DNA of 64,000 nucleotides from Maniola hyperantus (Eukaryota > Arthropoda > Insecta > Lepidoptera > Nymphalidae). Each line of letters starts with the position of its first letter. Position 1 is the stretch's first letter. The position numbers were made by a program, and so were the translations under genes. The stretch spans positions 9,636,557-9,700,556 of the forward strand of contig NC_048548.1 of NCBI RefSeq assembly GCF_902806685.2, written 5' to 3'. Below are positions 20,301-30,719 of the stretch, piece after piece. The notes under the pieces were generated by a model that was not told where the DNA came from, did not search any database, and worked only from the letters and a program-made list of their open reading frames with translations.

Positions 20301-21591
20301 CCCATTGACTTAAAAAACGACGAATGGAAATAGTGAGTGAGACTCATGTCCTCCTACAAAATGTCCGGTATTCACATTTAGAGCGTTTTTTAAACGCCTG
20401 GTGAAAATTAAAATTGATGTTATCTTACAGAAAATAGCCGCAACAAGACATAATGAAACAATATCTTTGGTCAGATCGATAAAGAGGTCGTAATATTGAG
20501 TCGAGAATATTATTAAAATAAGCGTTTTCTTGGTCGCGAATTGTCGCGGTATTAAAACGCAACGAGAATAGTGATTCTATCACTATTCTCGTTGCTCGTA
20601 GTATCAATATTACCGCTCTAGGAAAGCTCTAGGAAAGCTCGACGGGAATAGTGGGACCCACCCATTTCATTTTATAAAAAAATATCTTAGAAATTGTTGT
20701 AGAATCGAGAAATGTAATAAAAAAAAGATATGTGTTGTTATTAATAATATTCTTTATATTATTTTCAGCCCAGCCACAAACAGTGCAGCTAACTTTGTAA
20801 GTATATATTTTTTCATCCTTACCACTTAAACTTCAGGGAATGCAGGAAAACTTACTTGAAACTAGATTATACCTGTGAGCTGGTCCGCTTAGGCTTTTAA
20901 AAATCTCATAGAGACTCTTTCTATTTCGAGATAAAATAAAGCCTACGTGTTAATTCAAGATATAAGCTATATCAAATCAGTTTTGTCAGTGGTGTGAAGG
21001 AGTAACAAATACTCAAACTATCCACACATCTAATAGATATGCAACTAGCGTGGCCCCTATAGTCCCTTTCGCTAAAGCAGAGGTACTTGTGAAATGTTAT
21101 TTCTTCTATTTTACATTCGCTTCGGGTATTGTAGCTATTGTAGTATTAAATTTTCAAAACAAATCAATTATTTCTTTAAAATACTTGTATCAACATAACC
21201 TCACTTCACGTTGTTTGTCAAGATCTTACGTACGAAATACATCTTGTGACAAACAAAAAAGTGGCCACGGTGATAAGGACAAAAAGTGATAATTTTTCAC
21301 ATAAGAGCTTAAATGCATTTAGCTATCTCGCTCTAACAGTAAGAGTCACAAGAGCTACTTCTACAGGTATTTGTTCTGAGAAACTTTTACATTTATAATA
21401 TTAAGTAAGATTATATTCATCTCTTAACTTCATAATTAATTTATTAATTATTTAATTAACCATTTCATTCATCATTCATTCAGTTCATTCATTTCAGTTC
21501 GTAAGTCAGATTTTTTTGTTTCAGACCTGATTTGGGGATGAAAGACGAGGTGAAAATTTATGAAACTCAGCAAGGAATGGCGTACTTTTAA
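14196..21591 (+). CDS. ZAD-C2H2 zinc finger protein, nine exons (5' exon missing)
   Basis: Probable nuclear sequence-specific DNA-binding regulator. Exons: 14196-14328, 15392-15521, 16596-16792, 17068-17240, 17372-17567, 17812-17927, 18585-18847, 20769-20796, 21525-21591. All splice phases agree and give about 433 residues with no frame break. Order: ZAD (CRIC ... ICLEC, Cys near FKKTC); a charged coiled-coil-like stretch (EAEQKQQEERRKRERLLQKK); seven C2H2-type fingers, the first C2HC (CSPC...HRRERQC) and the second short (C-x2-C-x9-H-x4-H); then a Gln-rich tail. The HTGEKPY linker is canonical between fingers 4 and 5. The first exon has no in-frame ATG, so an upstream exon ending in phase 2 is needed. 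It has a broken paralogue head to head at 5.4-11.6 kb. Target genes unknown. Confidence 0.9.
14560..14700 (+). repeat. Dispersed repeat, same family as 70-250
   Basis: Same ordered blocks as at the start of the window; preceded by a 'cgacttcgttccgcgtgga' repeat (14385-14560). In intron 1 of the ZAD gene. Confidence 0.5.
15091..15271. mobile_element. Palindromic MITE, copy 2 (in ZAD gene intron 1)
   Basis: The clearest copy: tacagtatgcggcagaaag at the left and its near inverse ending gcgtactgta at the right, with inner inverted blocks around 'gagacaa.g'. Confidence 0.82.
15392..15521 (+). CDS. ZAD zinc finger gene, exon 2 (ZAD part 2)
   Basis: Acceptor ctatttgcag; YICLECFESLKVAMKFKKTC supplies the remaining ZAD cysteines. 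Donor G|GTAAGA in phase 1. Confidence 0.88.
16270..16505 (-). repeat. SINE-like dispersed repeat in ZAD gene intron 2
   Basis: Carries both the 'ataagttagcccttaactgc' end and the 'cacggccgaaacctcccacc' end, so it looks like the fullest copy of the family (others at 5765 and 7655). Confidence 0.65.
16596..16792 (+). CDS. ZAD zinc finger gene, exon 3 (coiled coil)
   Basis: Acceptor aattttgcag; phase 1 start joins ATG-G to GG-GAT. Encodes the charged helical stretch and opens finger 1 (CSPCDMEFPSK). Donor AAG|GTAAAT, phase 0. Confidence 0.9.
17068..17240 (+). CDS. ZAD zinc finger gene, exon 4 (fingers 1-3)
   Basis: Acceptor tgttgtgcag. Completes finger 1 (x12-H, then C), carries short finger 2 (CDVCGQLVRSIAQHMRHNH) and most of finger 3 (CPVCAKEFPMLARLKNH). 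Donor CACAT|GTAGGT, phase 2. Markedly GC-rich at third positions. Confidence 0.9.
17372..17567 (+). CDS. ZAD zinc finger gene, exon 5 (fingers 3-5)
   Basis: Acceptor cctttccacag. Completes finger 3 (H-MLV-H), then CDLCPYKCKHKYYLVMHMRTH, linker TGEKPY, and CAQCPATFVNASNLNKHKLTH. Donor AAG|GTAACA. Confidence 0.92.
17812..17927 (+). CDS. ZAD zinc finger gene, exon 6 (fingers 6-7)
   Basis: Acceptor ttattcgacag. CMLCEKAFRTGTALWEHHDAKH, then the start of finger 7, CTYCGRDFCYK. Donor AA|GTGAAA, phase 2. Confidence 0.9.
18585..18847 (+). CDS. ZAD zinc finger gene, exon 7 (end of finger 7, tail)
   Basis: Acceptor ttatcaaacag. SDLRKHEIRSH closes finger 7 with x12 spacing, followed by a basic, Gln-rich tail (WRQQQQIVVTQPQQTF). 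Donor G|GTAAGT. Confidence 0.9.
18848..19470 (+). repeat. Intron 7 start: degenerate GTGCTTGGTTTTT-like array
   Basis: From the donor (GTAAGTGCTTGATTG) onward, 'gtgctt', 'tgcttggtt' and 'gctttt' variants recur many times on one strand over about 600 bp, giving a T- and G-rich strand. No fixed period. No exon seen. Confidence 0.6.
19535..19830 (+). repeat. Dispersed repeat shared with 27.5, 35.65 and 44.3 kb
   Basis: 'gtcaattgttgaattcgtaa', 'gctacgagggttc' and 'gagcccacaacaaactca' match the repeat at 35640-35965 in order. Probably a LINE 3' end. Confidence 0.55.
20224..20660. repeat. Inverted-repeat cluster with GAATAGTG motifs (ZAD gene intron 7)
   Basis: 20563-20599 is a perfect palindrome: gcaacgagaatagtga, ttcta, then its inverse. 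The same core recurs as 'tctcactattcccat' (20228), 'ggaaatagtgagtgagac' (20326) and 'gggaatagtggga' (20643). Confidence 0.65.
20769..20796 (+). CDS. ZAD zinc finger gene, 28-nt micro-exon 8
   Basis: Between acceptor attattttcag and donor GTAAGTATAT. Phase 1 in and phase 2 out, encoding AQPQTVQLT plus two bases of the next codon. Supported by exact frame continuity on both sides. Confidence 0.8.
21525..21591 (+). CDS. ZAD zinc finger gene, terminal exon 9
   Basis: Acceptor ttttttgtttcag; LPDLGMKDEVKIYETQQGMA then YF and TAA. A possible AATAAA lies near 22234. Confidence 0.82.
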
Positions 21592-21736
21592 TGTACCAAC
21601 AAGACTCAATGTAGTATAGCGAATCTGATGATGTTCTCTAAGCTAAATTTTTAGCTTTAAGCACCTATTTATTACTAGTTTACCTAGAAAAGAGTAAACA
21701 AACTTATTTGAGTGAAGGAAATAAATACACTAAAGC

Positions 21737-22112
21737 GCCATCTCCACGGACGAGAGAATCGCAACGAGTCCGTCCTACTATCGTCGGATAATCGTAACGG
21801 TACAACGATAATTCCGCCAGCGTGTCGTCTCGACTCGCAACGGAACGCCACGAGACCGCAACGGAACGCCACGAGACCGCTACGGATCGCCGTGTGACGT
21901 GACCGTAACGCCTCGTTGGGCTTCTCAACTGTGGCGTAACGTGGCGGTATCGCCGCGAGACCCATCCATGACGTTGTGCTCGTCCAGAGTCACTCGTATC
22001 GCCGCGATAATATCGTCCTGTGGAGATCAGCCCATAAGAGTTGTATCGAATTTGGTGGGACGGCGAAACTATCGCCGCGATAATCTCATCCGTGGAGATA
22101 CTCTCGCCTAAA
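21737..22112. mobile_element. GC-rich MITE-like element past the ZAD gene
   Basis: Ends are roughly inverted: 'atctccacggacgagag' on the left against 'atctcatccgtggagat' on the right. Inside, 'cgcaacggaacgccacgaga' is repeated in tandem and 'atcgccgcgata' recurs. Long frames on both strands here are by-products. A relative of the right end is at about 57385-57450. Confidence 0.6.
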
Positions 22113-22179
22113 AGTTTAGAGCAGTGCCATCCGAGTCGGTGCCAACTGCCAATATTAACCATTGTATAGACTCAGTAGA

Positions 22180-23210
22180 TATTTTATATTCAGCCTAGAC
22201 CTGCGGTTGCTTCCGCTTCAAAATATTGTTAATGAATAAATATAATTCTGTAGACCCTTGCAGCTTTTTTTACATTTTTAAGGTCGGAACGAATTTGATT
22301 ACGGTTTATTTGGACGATTTTACTAAAAATGATCTCGAAAAACTCCATTTTTGAGATTCCATACCCAAAGCGTGGAAAGGGGTGTGCCATGGTACGGAAT
22401 CCTTCATTTTCGAGTCCGATTCGTACTGTACCGTATTGTGGTTATCGTTTGAGATCTTCAATTTTTTATATCGTTAGTGTTTTATTTTTGAATTATCAGT
22501 TCATAATATTATTTCAAGACAACATAGTATTATTTTGCCATAAATTATGTGATTTTATGTACGTACTTCGGTATAGGTAGATTTTACAATTTTACTTTGT
22601 TGTATATTATTTACTTTGGTATCAATGTGTAAGTATATTTTGTTCAGCAGCTAATGTAATAAAATCGCTTTTAATTTTTTTATACATCAATAGTTTTTAT
22701 TGTAGAAATAAGCATGTAGGTACAAGTATACAGGATTACCTAAATATTATAATAAATAAAGAATTTCAACATAATCGCGTTCTTTAAAATTTTGACAATC
22801 CCATGGTTCAATTATTCCGATACGTTCAAAAAGATTGTTGGTTGAAAACAAGTAAAAAATAAAAATATTTTTTATTCAATTAAACCTTTCCTACCGAGAA
22901 GAACCAGCAAGAAATTCGGCGGTTGTCGGTTTATTTTTTATTCAATTAAACCTTTACAAGTATTTTTGAATCGTCAGCTGCATCTACGTCTGTTTCGGAA
23001 TGCCTTTCCTACCGAGAAGAACCAGCAAGAAACTCGGCGGTTGTCGGTTTACTACCTATGGTATGATAATATAACGATTACCAGTGGCCACATGATTCAG
23101 AATTCAGATCAGTAGATAAAATTGTCTAGGTCAAATAATACTTTCGTTCTTACAAGTAGACACTTTAGTACAGTAGGTATACCTAAGTACCAAAATTAAA
23201 AAAATATAAC
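22180..23210. other. Gene-poor stretch with a direct duplication
   Basis: AT-rich, no gene seen. 'taccgagaagaaccagcaag' followed by 'ctcggcggttgtcggttta'-like sequence occurs twice (about 22890 and 23010), each after or near 'tttattcaattaaaccttt'. Confidence 0.6.
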
Positions 23211-23212
23211 AT

Positions 23213-23381
23213 TGAAAAAAAACGACTTCCAAAACCACTAAAAAGTAAAAAATAACATTTGTTTTTACACGTGTATGTATGTTGAAATCGGGCGAGCTTC
23301 ACGTTATGATTTCTAGTTTCTATTATTATGCTCGTCCGACTTTTTTTACTTTGTAGTGGTTGTGGAAGTCGGTTTTTTTTT
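23213..23381. mobile_element. Short TIR element
   Basis: Left 'aacgacttccaaaaccact' and right 'agtggttgtggaagtcggtt' are inverted copies about 110 bp apart, each followed by an A- or T-run. Confidence 0.6.
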
Positions 23382-23591
23382 TCACGAACTCGGATCGGAT
23401 GAGTGCGTATGGTAACCGCAGATAAGGAGATTTTGCGCAATCAAAATCTGTGGAATATTATCGAACCATAACATTACTAAATTATGGATTCGTTGCTGTG
23501 GAAATAAATTACATACCTACTTAATAAGACAATCCCTGATTCCATGTCAATTATAAGTAAACCCCGTTACCTTCATTTGTAGGTATAGCCC

Positions 23592-23732
23592 ACCACAGGT
23601 TGAAATGGCAATCGTGGTATGAGGCGGGGGGAACCCCCGCACACCCGCGCTCGATCGCACCGTACCGGGTTAGCGCGGGGGCTGTGCGGGGCGTTCCCTC
23701 CCCGATTGCCATCTCAACCTGTCGCCTAGTTA
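23592..23732. mobile_element. GC-rich short TIR element, fullest copy
   Basis: 'acaggttgaaatggcaatcg' on the left and its near inverse 'cgattgccatctcaacctgt' on the right frame a core with 'gcggggg' and 'cccccgc' tracts. Other copies: 4694, 26562 and 58510. Confidence 0.75.
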
Positions 23733-23739
23733 GATTATT

Positions 23740-25440
23740 ATGTAGTTAGATAGGTACACCTATATCCTATACTTAATCTAGTTTGTAGAGTATTGGAGAG
23801 GATAACGAAATCCATTTTCGCTGAGAAATTTACGATTGCGAGTTCTCAGCTCATTCCCTTGAGGTTTTCCGCTGGTAATATAGTAACGGATTTTTATTGA
23901 ATGAAACTCCTATATTTTCCTTTTTTTACCCTTTTTAGGTAGCGATGAGATTTTACACCTCAGCCAAAACAATCCTGAAACATGCAATCCACGATAATCT
24001 CAATTAATACCTACTTCAGATAAATACCTACTCTATTGCACACAACAAATACCTGATACAAGAAGTATAGATAACTTCAAACTATGTACCTATCTATGCA
24101 AAGGCGGCTTTATTGCTTACAGAGCATTTTCCATCAGGCAGCCTTAGGTGAGAGAAGTGTATAGGGTAATATGGCGTAATACTGAATACATATACCTAAT
24201 ATTCATTCATTATTGCTCCCGCGATATTAAGTTAGGACAGAGTAGGTATAACTACTAAACCTCTGAATTCTGATAACACGCATAAAAATTTCGAGTTATC
24301 GCGCAAGTTTAATTTAAAAAAAAAAATTACAAACTGACTGCGTCTAAGCGGATTCCGATTGACAGGAGTGCCACCACCGATGATGTTGCTGGAACATGTA
24401 ACTATGAAACTCCGTATCTAACATTTATATATCGCAGGTTATACCTATCTACTTATCTACACGAATAAGGCGAGGCAACTGTCTCCTGGGAAATGTCGCC
24501 AGCACACATCTGCCACGATTGCGAACTATCCTCAGGCTGACTCAGCTTTTTCCTCACTCTCTCTCTTATAATATATGACAAGCAATTACAGCTAATCATC
24601 AAAATATCTTAATTTAATTTTATTTATGCCTAGAACAGAATACTTAAAATAGATTTCTGTTCAAATAATAACGCAGACTTTTAGTATGGGTATTCTTTTG
24701 TAGAATTGGGTAAAGCATGATGAGCAAGTATCAAAAATATTATTTCTGTGGATATAACCGTTTGGATTTTTTCGATTAAATCTGTACCTACCTACGATAG
24801 TACCTACCTACTTTCCTCCAGAACTCAATAGGGGTCACGTAATATAGAGGCACCGGCCGGCGCGCGTTCATAGAGTTCCTGGTACGCTCTGATGATAACC
24901 ACCGAGAAGGTCTAAGTGGGTTATGGGTAGAAATCCTACAACCCGATCTCCCCAAATTGATAGAGTATCTTTAGGTAGACTTCCTTCCTTAAAGCCAGAG
25001 ACCTACTTATGACGAGTAGGTACCTACATTACATAAGTAGGTAAGTATACCTACCTACCTACCTATTGAGAAATTATTATGGTGAAGTACAGGGTTTCAG
25101 GGGAATCACTGGTGCAAACAGCAATCGTTTAAAAATAGGTGCACTTCGATCGTTTCATCGGATAAGGATTAAGGACTATTTGAGAATGTAAAAAGGCGGG
25201 AGGGAGAGTCATGTAAATAAAAAGTTCGTTCGCCGTGCATCAAAACCGAAGGACCGATTGTTGTTTAGATTGAATACCTACCTACAATCGTTTTTAACCT
25301 TTTGCCTTTTGGACGAGTTCCTATTTAGATTCTAGGTACCTAGATAGGGACTCGTGCAAAAGATATTATGGGAAATGTTATTGGGAATTTGTAAATATAC
25401 CTACGTCACATGAGTAGAATGAGAGAGAGTAACAACTAGG
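23740..25440. other. No gene seen
   Basis: AT-rich with scattered TACCTACC runs (for example 25030-25075) and one GC-rich patch at 24845-24870. Nothing coding could be supported. Confidence 0.5.
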
Positions 25441-25454
25441 TATGTAGATATATT

Positions 25455-25935
<481 letters not shown>

Positions 25936-26561
25936 TTGGTATCTGTTTACTTAATAAATAGGTACGTCTCTAGATTCATCTCAAAATATTACCTAAGTAT
26001 ATTAGATAGGCAGACTTAAAAAAATCTAATCAAAATTTAAAGTAAACACACAGCAGAATTACCTCAAATCTAACTACCAGCAGAAAATACCTTATTCTGC
26101 TGTGCTGTTCAGACACTTTTATGATTTTGTTTTGTTTTTGGGTCAATGATTTTTTGAGGCTTTTGGGATTCGTATGTCTAGTTTCCTAGAGATTTTAAGC
26201 CCGCTGTATAACCCCTTTGTACTTTTGTACTAAAGTAGGTCAAAGAGAATATGAGCCGCTCAAACAAGCTGTCAATGAGCCCATATTATAGTGCAGATAT
26301 CTACTTACCTGGCGCTCATAGATAGAGTGAAAGGTTGCGCTTTAATTTATTTTATATACCTACCTACTTTATCGTACCTACGTGATCAAATTAAATAAAA
26401 AATGTAAAAACCTCCGACACAGAACCCTCTAAAAAGTAATACAATAAAAGGTAGGTACTAATTGGTACTATTGGTATTAGCCCTTTAACTATTGCGTAGG
26501 TAATATTTTAACCCTGCAAGCATCATCGATTCGGGGTACCAATAAAGTTCCTTTACCTTTA

Positions 26562-26649
26562 CGCGACAGGTCGAGATGGCAATCGGGATATGAGGCGGGG
26601 GGACACCCGCACAGCCCCCGCCCCGTGCTAGCATTTCGACATGTCGCGT
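26562..26649. mobile_element. GC-rich short TIR element, copy 3
   Basis: 'cgacaggtcgagatggcaat' to 'tttcgacatgtcgcg', with a 'gcggggggac'/'gcccccgcc' core. Confidence 0.65.
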
Positions 26650-28330
26650 ACTATATAAGTAGGTATAGTATTAGTAGCTATTCTTTCTGGCCGTCCCCCG
26701 ACACGAGTGGCAGCGGCCAGCGCTTGGATATAGTGAGTTTTATCGAATAACACTTCCAGAAGATGGATATACCTGTAAGGAGACCACGAAGGAAAAATAA
26801 CTCGAAGACGATTTCACAAGTTTATTTGTCGGTTTTCATTACAGAACTACCTGCCTATTCGGCCACACGGCTTTTTATATCGTTTATCATGAATGAACTC
26901 AGACATTAATCGAAATGACGTGAAGTTACCTTCGTTCATTCCTTAAGATTCGTTTTCAACGTATCTTAATTAAAGTCATTATTATGTTAACAAACAAATA
27001 TATGTAATACTACTTTGATAAATAATTGTACTAATTTTAACGATTAACAAACTTAGTAAGTAAGTTACTTTAAATAGATATGCAATTTAGGGATGTGTAT
27101 TGTCAACAACATTTGATTGAATGAATCACATAAGGTTTAGGTTGCAATATTCTACATTCAATCAAATGTTTCCTTCATATTATATTTAATGCGCTCTATT
27201 AATTATGGCCATAGTATTTAACTCTACAAATTTTAATATTTATAACATGATTTCTAACATTTCGGCCATTCTGATAATCATAGTTTGTCCTCAAACTTTT
27301 AATTGCATAAGTAGATAATTAACTATAATTGACATTATTTCAGCACCTTTGAATTAAGTGAGAAGAGCGTGGTAAAGAATTTAAAATTTAAGTAGAATTT
27401 CCTTCTATTTTCACATAATGTACTTATGTCCACTGTGCTTTTGCTTTCATGAGACTACACCCTGACTACCTCAAACTCAAACTCAAATTGTTTATCCAGA
27501 ATTGGTAAAATGATATAGTGGTGATAATTAATACGTACTTAAAACAAAAAGAAGAGAAGAGAAGAGCCCACAACAAACTCAGCCGGGTATTCTTTTTATT
27601 ATCACCACTTTACAAAATAACTTAGAACTAACACAAAGCTGTTAAGCAACTCATTCCCAACCAAGCTTTCTTATCATTCAAATAGTACTTTAGGTATTAT
27701 TGTAATAGATTTTTTTTTAATAAGTTTACGTTTTATGAAGACTTTGAACATTGTTGAGAGACACCTCCAATATGTCTTCTGGAAGCTTATTATACCAGCT
27801 AAATGTTTTATTACCAACTAACTGAACTAAATATAAAATCCTTGAGATTATTTAAGATCTATTTAACTAATATTACTAAGATTTTAATTCATCTTAATCT
27901 TACTCAAGATTTTTAGCTTCTTTAATATTGTTTTATACATTTAAAACAGGATTAAACTAATCGTGAAACTGTAACAATTAAATCAGAATTACAATAATCA
28001 AATGAGAATGGATTGATACATGAATAAAGTAATACCTTTAGTATTTGAGTAACGAAACATAATTAGAACTTGAGAACTTGTGTCGCAAAAAAAATAACCA
28101 ATCAATAATTTAATTTATCATAATCTGAAGCATTAATTAAAATTACACTGATTTAAATAAAATCACAGAGAAAATAAAATTCTCATACATATTTACTAAT
28201 TCTATCTATCTATCTTGTATAATTTTTTTAATTTTTTTTTAAATCTCGTAGGAACTTCCATAGTCTTGTGCCGCCTGAATCCAGCAGCTCCCTGCTACTC
28301 ATATAATTCAATTTTCAAATAATGCTTAAC
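26650..28330. other. Gene-poor stretch; LINE-tail repeat at 27.5-27.85 kb
   Basis: AT-rich. About 27480-27840 matches 35640-35965 ('tagtggtgataatta', 'gccgggtattctttttatta', 'gtttacgttttatgaa'). No gene seen. Confidence 0.55.
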
Positions 28331-28339
28331 ATTTTCTTT

Positions 28340-28620
28340 AAGCATCCCTAATTCTATGCCTGAAATTTTCTTCAGACATGCCCTTAATTTCGTGTCTAGA
28401 ACTTCTGCAGCCATACCCTCATTTTATGCTGGAAGTTCTTTCAGACATGCCCTTAATTCTATGCCTGAAATTTTTTTCAGACATGCCCTTAATTTTATGC
28501 CTGAAATTTTTTTCAGACACTCCCTTAATTTAATGCCTGGAACTTCTTCGGACATGCCCTCGGTTCATGCCTGGAAGTTCATTTTGACATCCCCTTAACT
28601 TTATGCTTGGAATATCCTTT
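28340..28620 (+). repeat. 36-bp tandem array
   Basis: About seven or eight copies of a unit like 'catgcccttaattctatgc' plus 'ctgaaatttttttcaga'. The best copies read MPEIFFRHALNF per unit on the plus strand. The open frame is only 80 codons, with no flanking coding signal. Confidence 0.85.
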
Positions 28621-29403
28621 GATCCCTTGATTTTTCCGTTAGAGATACTACATTTAATAATGCTAATAATGTAGATATTATTATGATTATTTATTCTCTT
28701 CACTATCCGTACTATTATTAATTGATTGATTGAATTTGGTTAATGAGTGTACTAATTCAAGATTTTTTCATAGATTACTTATATTTATATATCAAAATAA
28801 ATAGAAATGTCATTTTTTTTTTCATTTAAAGTTAATATGGCATAATCCAATAAGTGAAAGATTTCTCTAATTTATTAATCCCTTCATCAAAATCTTAAAA
28901 AAAAAGACAATGCTTTAAATAATATTGTTCTCTGAGACTCAACTAAACCAAAACAAATTATCGGGTGTCATAAAATATCATCGAGTGAGAGTTCTGAGTC
29001 TATGCATTGGGTTATGGGTACTTCCACTGTTATGTTCCCTAGTCCCTACCCATGTCTTTCGAAAACCCAAGCAAATCTACAAGATCCACACAAGCCCTTA
29101 AGGTTTTGCGATTAATCGATTGTAATTACCATGTACTATTTTTTTTTTTAACATGATCTGAGTCGGGAATGCAAAAGTGGTATGTTATTTAGTGCACTCA
29201 TTAACTTTTGTTGTTGAATCAAATTTAGAGATTGTTTTATTTTCATCATAATGCAGTTTTGGAGATTGATCATTGATAAATCTACAAAACTCATGAGCCT
29301 CATGAAATCTATATAACTCATATTAACATGTTTACATCGATGCATAATTATCACCATTTGAATTAGCAGACTTTTCTGCTTCCCTCGGTTGCTCTGGTTG
29401 GAC

Positions 29404-30680
29404 TCCCAGCCGCACCGCGGCGGCCGAGCTTTCGGCCGCGCCGACGGCCGCGCTCTCAGCCGCGCCGACGGCCGCGCTCTCAGCCGCGCCGACGGCCGCG
29501 CTCTCAGCCGCGCCGACGGCCGCGCTCTCAGCCGCGCCGACGGCCGCGCTCTCAGCCGAGCCGACGGCCGCGCTCTCAGCCGCGCCGACGGCCGCGCTCT
29601 CAGCCGCGCCGACGGCCGCGCTCTCAGCCGCGCCGACGGCCGCGCTCTCAGCCGCGCCGACGGCCGCGCTCTCAGCCGCGCCGACGGCCGCGCTCTCAGC
29701 CGCGCCGACGGCCGCGCTCTCAGCCGCGCCGACGGTCACGTCCCCAGCCGCACCGGCGGCTGCGCTTCCAGCCGCGCCGACGGCCACACCAACGGCCGTG
29801 ATCCCGGCCGCGCCAACGGCCGCGCACCCAGCCACGCCGACGGCCGCACTCCCGGCCGTACCGACGGCCGCGCCAACGGCCGCACTCCCGGCCGTACCGA
29901 CGGCCGCGCTCCCGGCTGCACCGGCGGCGGCCGCGCTCCCAGCTGCGCCGACAGCCGCACCGACGGCTGCGCTCCCGGCCGCACTCCCGGCTGCGCCAAC
30001 GGCCGTGCTCCCGGCCGCGCTCCCAGCTGCACCGGCGGCCGCGCTCCCAGCCGCGCCGACGGCCGCACCGACGGCCGCGCTCCCAGCCGCACTCCCGGCT
30101 GCGCCAACGGCCGTGCTCCCGGCCGCGCTCCCAGCTGCACCGGCGGCCGCGCTCCCAGCCGCGCCGACGGCCGCACCGACGGCCGCGCTCCCAGCCGCAC
30201 TCCCGGCTGCGCCAACGGCCGTGCTCCCGGCCGCGCTCCCAGCCGCATCGACGGCCGCGCTCCCGGCCGCACTCCCGGCTGCGCCAACGGCCGTGCTCCC
30301 GGCCGCGCTCCCAGCCGCATCGACGGCCGCGCTCCCGGCCGCACCGACGGCCGCGCTCTCAGCTGCACCGGCGGCCGAGCTCCCGGCCGCGCCGGCGGCC
30401 GCACTTCTGGCCGCGCCGACGGCCGTGCTCCCGGCCGCGCTCCTGGCCGTGCCAGCGGTCGCGTCAACGGTCGCGCTCCAGGCCGCACCAGCGACCGCGC
30501 TTCTGGCCGCGCCGACGTTTGCGCTCCCGGCTGCACCGGCGGCCGCACCGCCCAGCTGTCCTGCCGGCTGCGCTCCCAGTCGCATCGCGGCGTGGAGGCC
30601 GCGCTTCTGGCCGCGTTGCAAGCCGTGTTCCCGGCTGTACTCCGGCCACACCGGCGACTGCGTCTCTGGCCGCACTTCCA
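29404..30680. repeat. GC-rich 12/24-bp minisatellite
   Basis: Built from 12-bp modules of two kinds, 'cgcgccgacggc' and 'cgcgctctcagc'. From 29437 to 29724 there are twelve near-identical 24-bp pairs. Further on, modules form higher-order units of 108 bp (twice from about 30009) and 72 bp (from about 30225). At least four frames on both strands stay open for 300-490 codons, all Ala-, Gly-, Pro- or Arg-rich, so none can be preferred as a gene. Flanks are strongly AT-rich. Confidence 0.88.
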
Positions 30681-30719
30681 GGCTGAGGCTTGCGGCACAT
30701 CGTCGTCCTCGATATGAAA

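Noticed and set aside
21704..22162. 152-codon minus-strand ORF
   Set aside because: Lies across a GC-rich inverted-end repeat; low-complexity Arg/Ser-rich, shadowed by frames on the other strand.
28340..28620. CRISPR-like spacing of repeats
   Set aside because: Units are contiguous with no unique spacers, in an animal genome.
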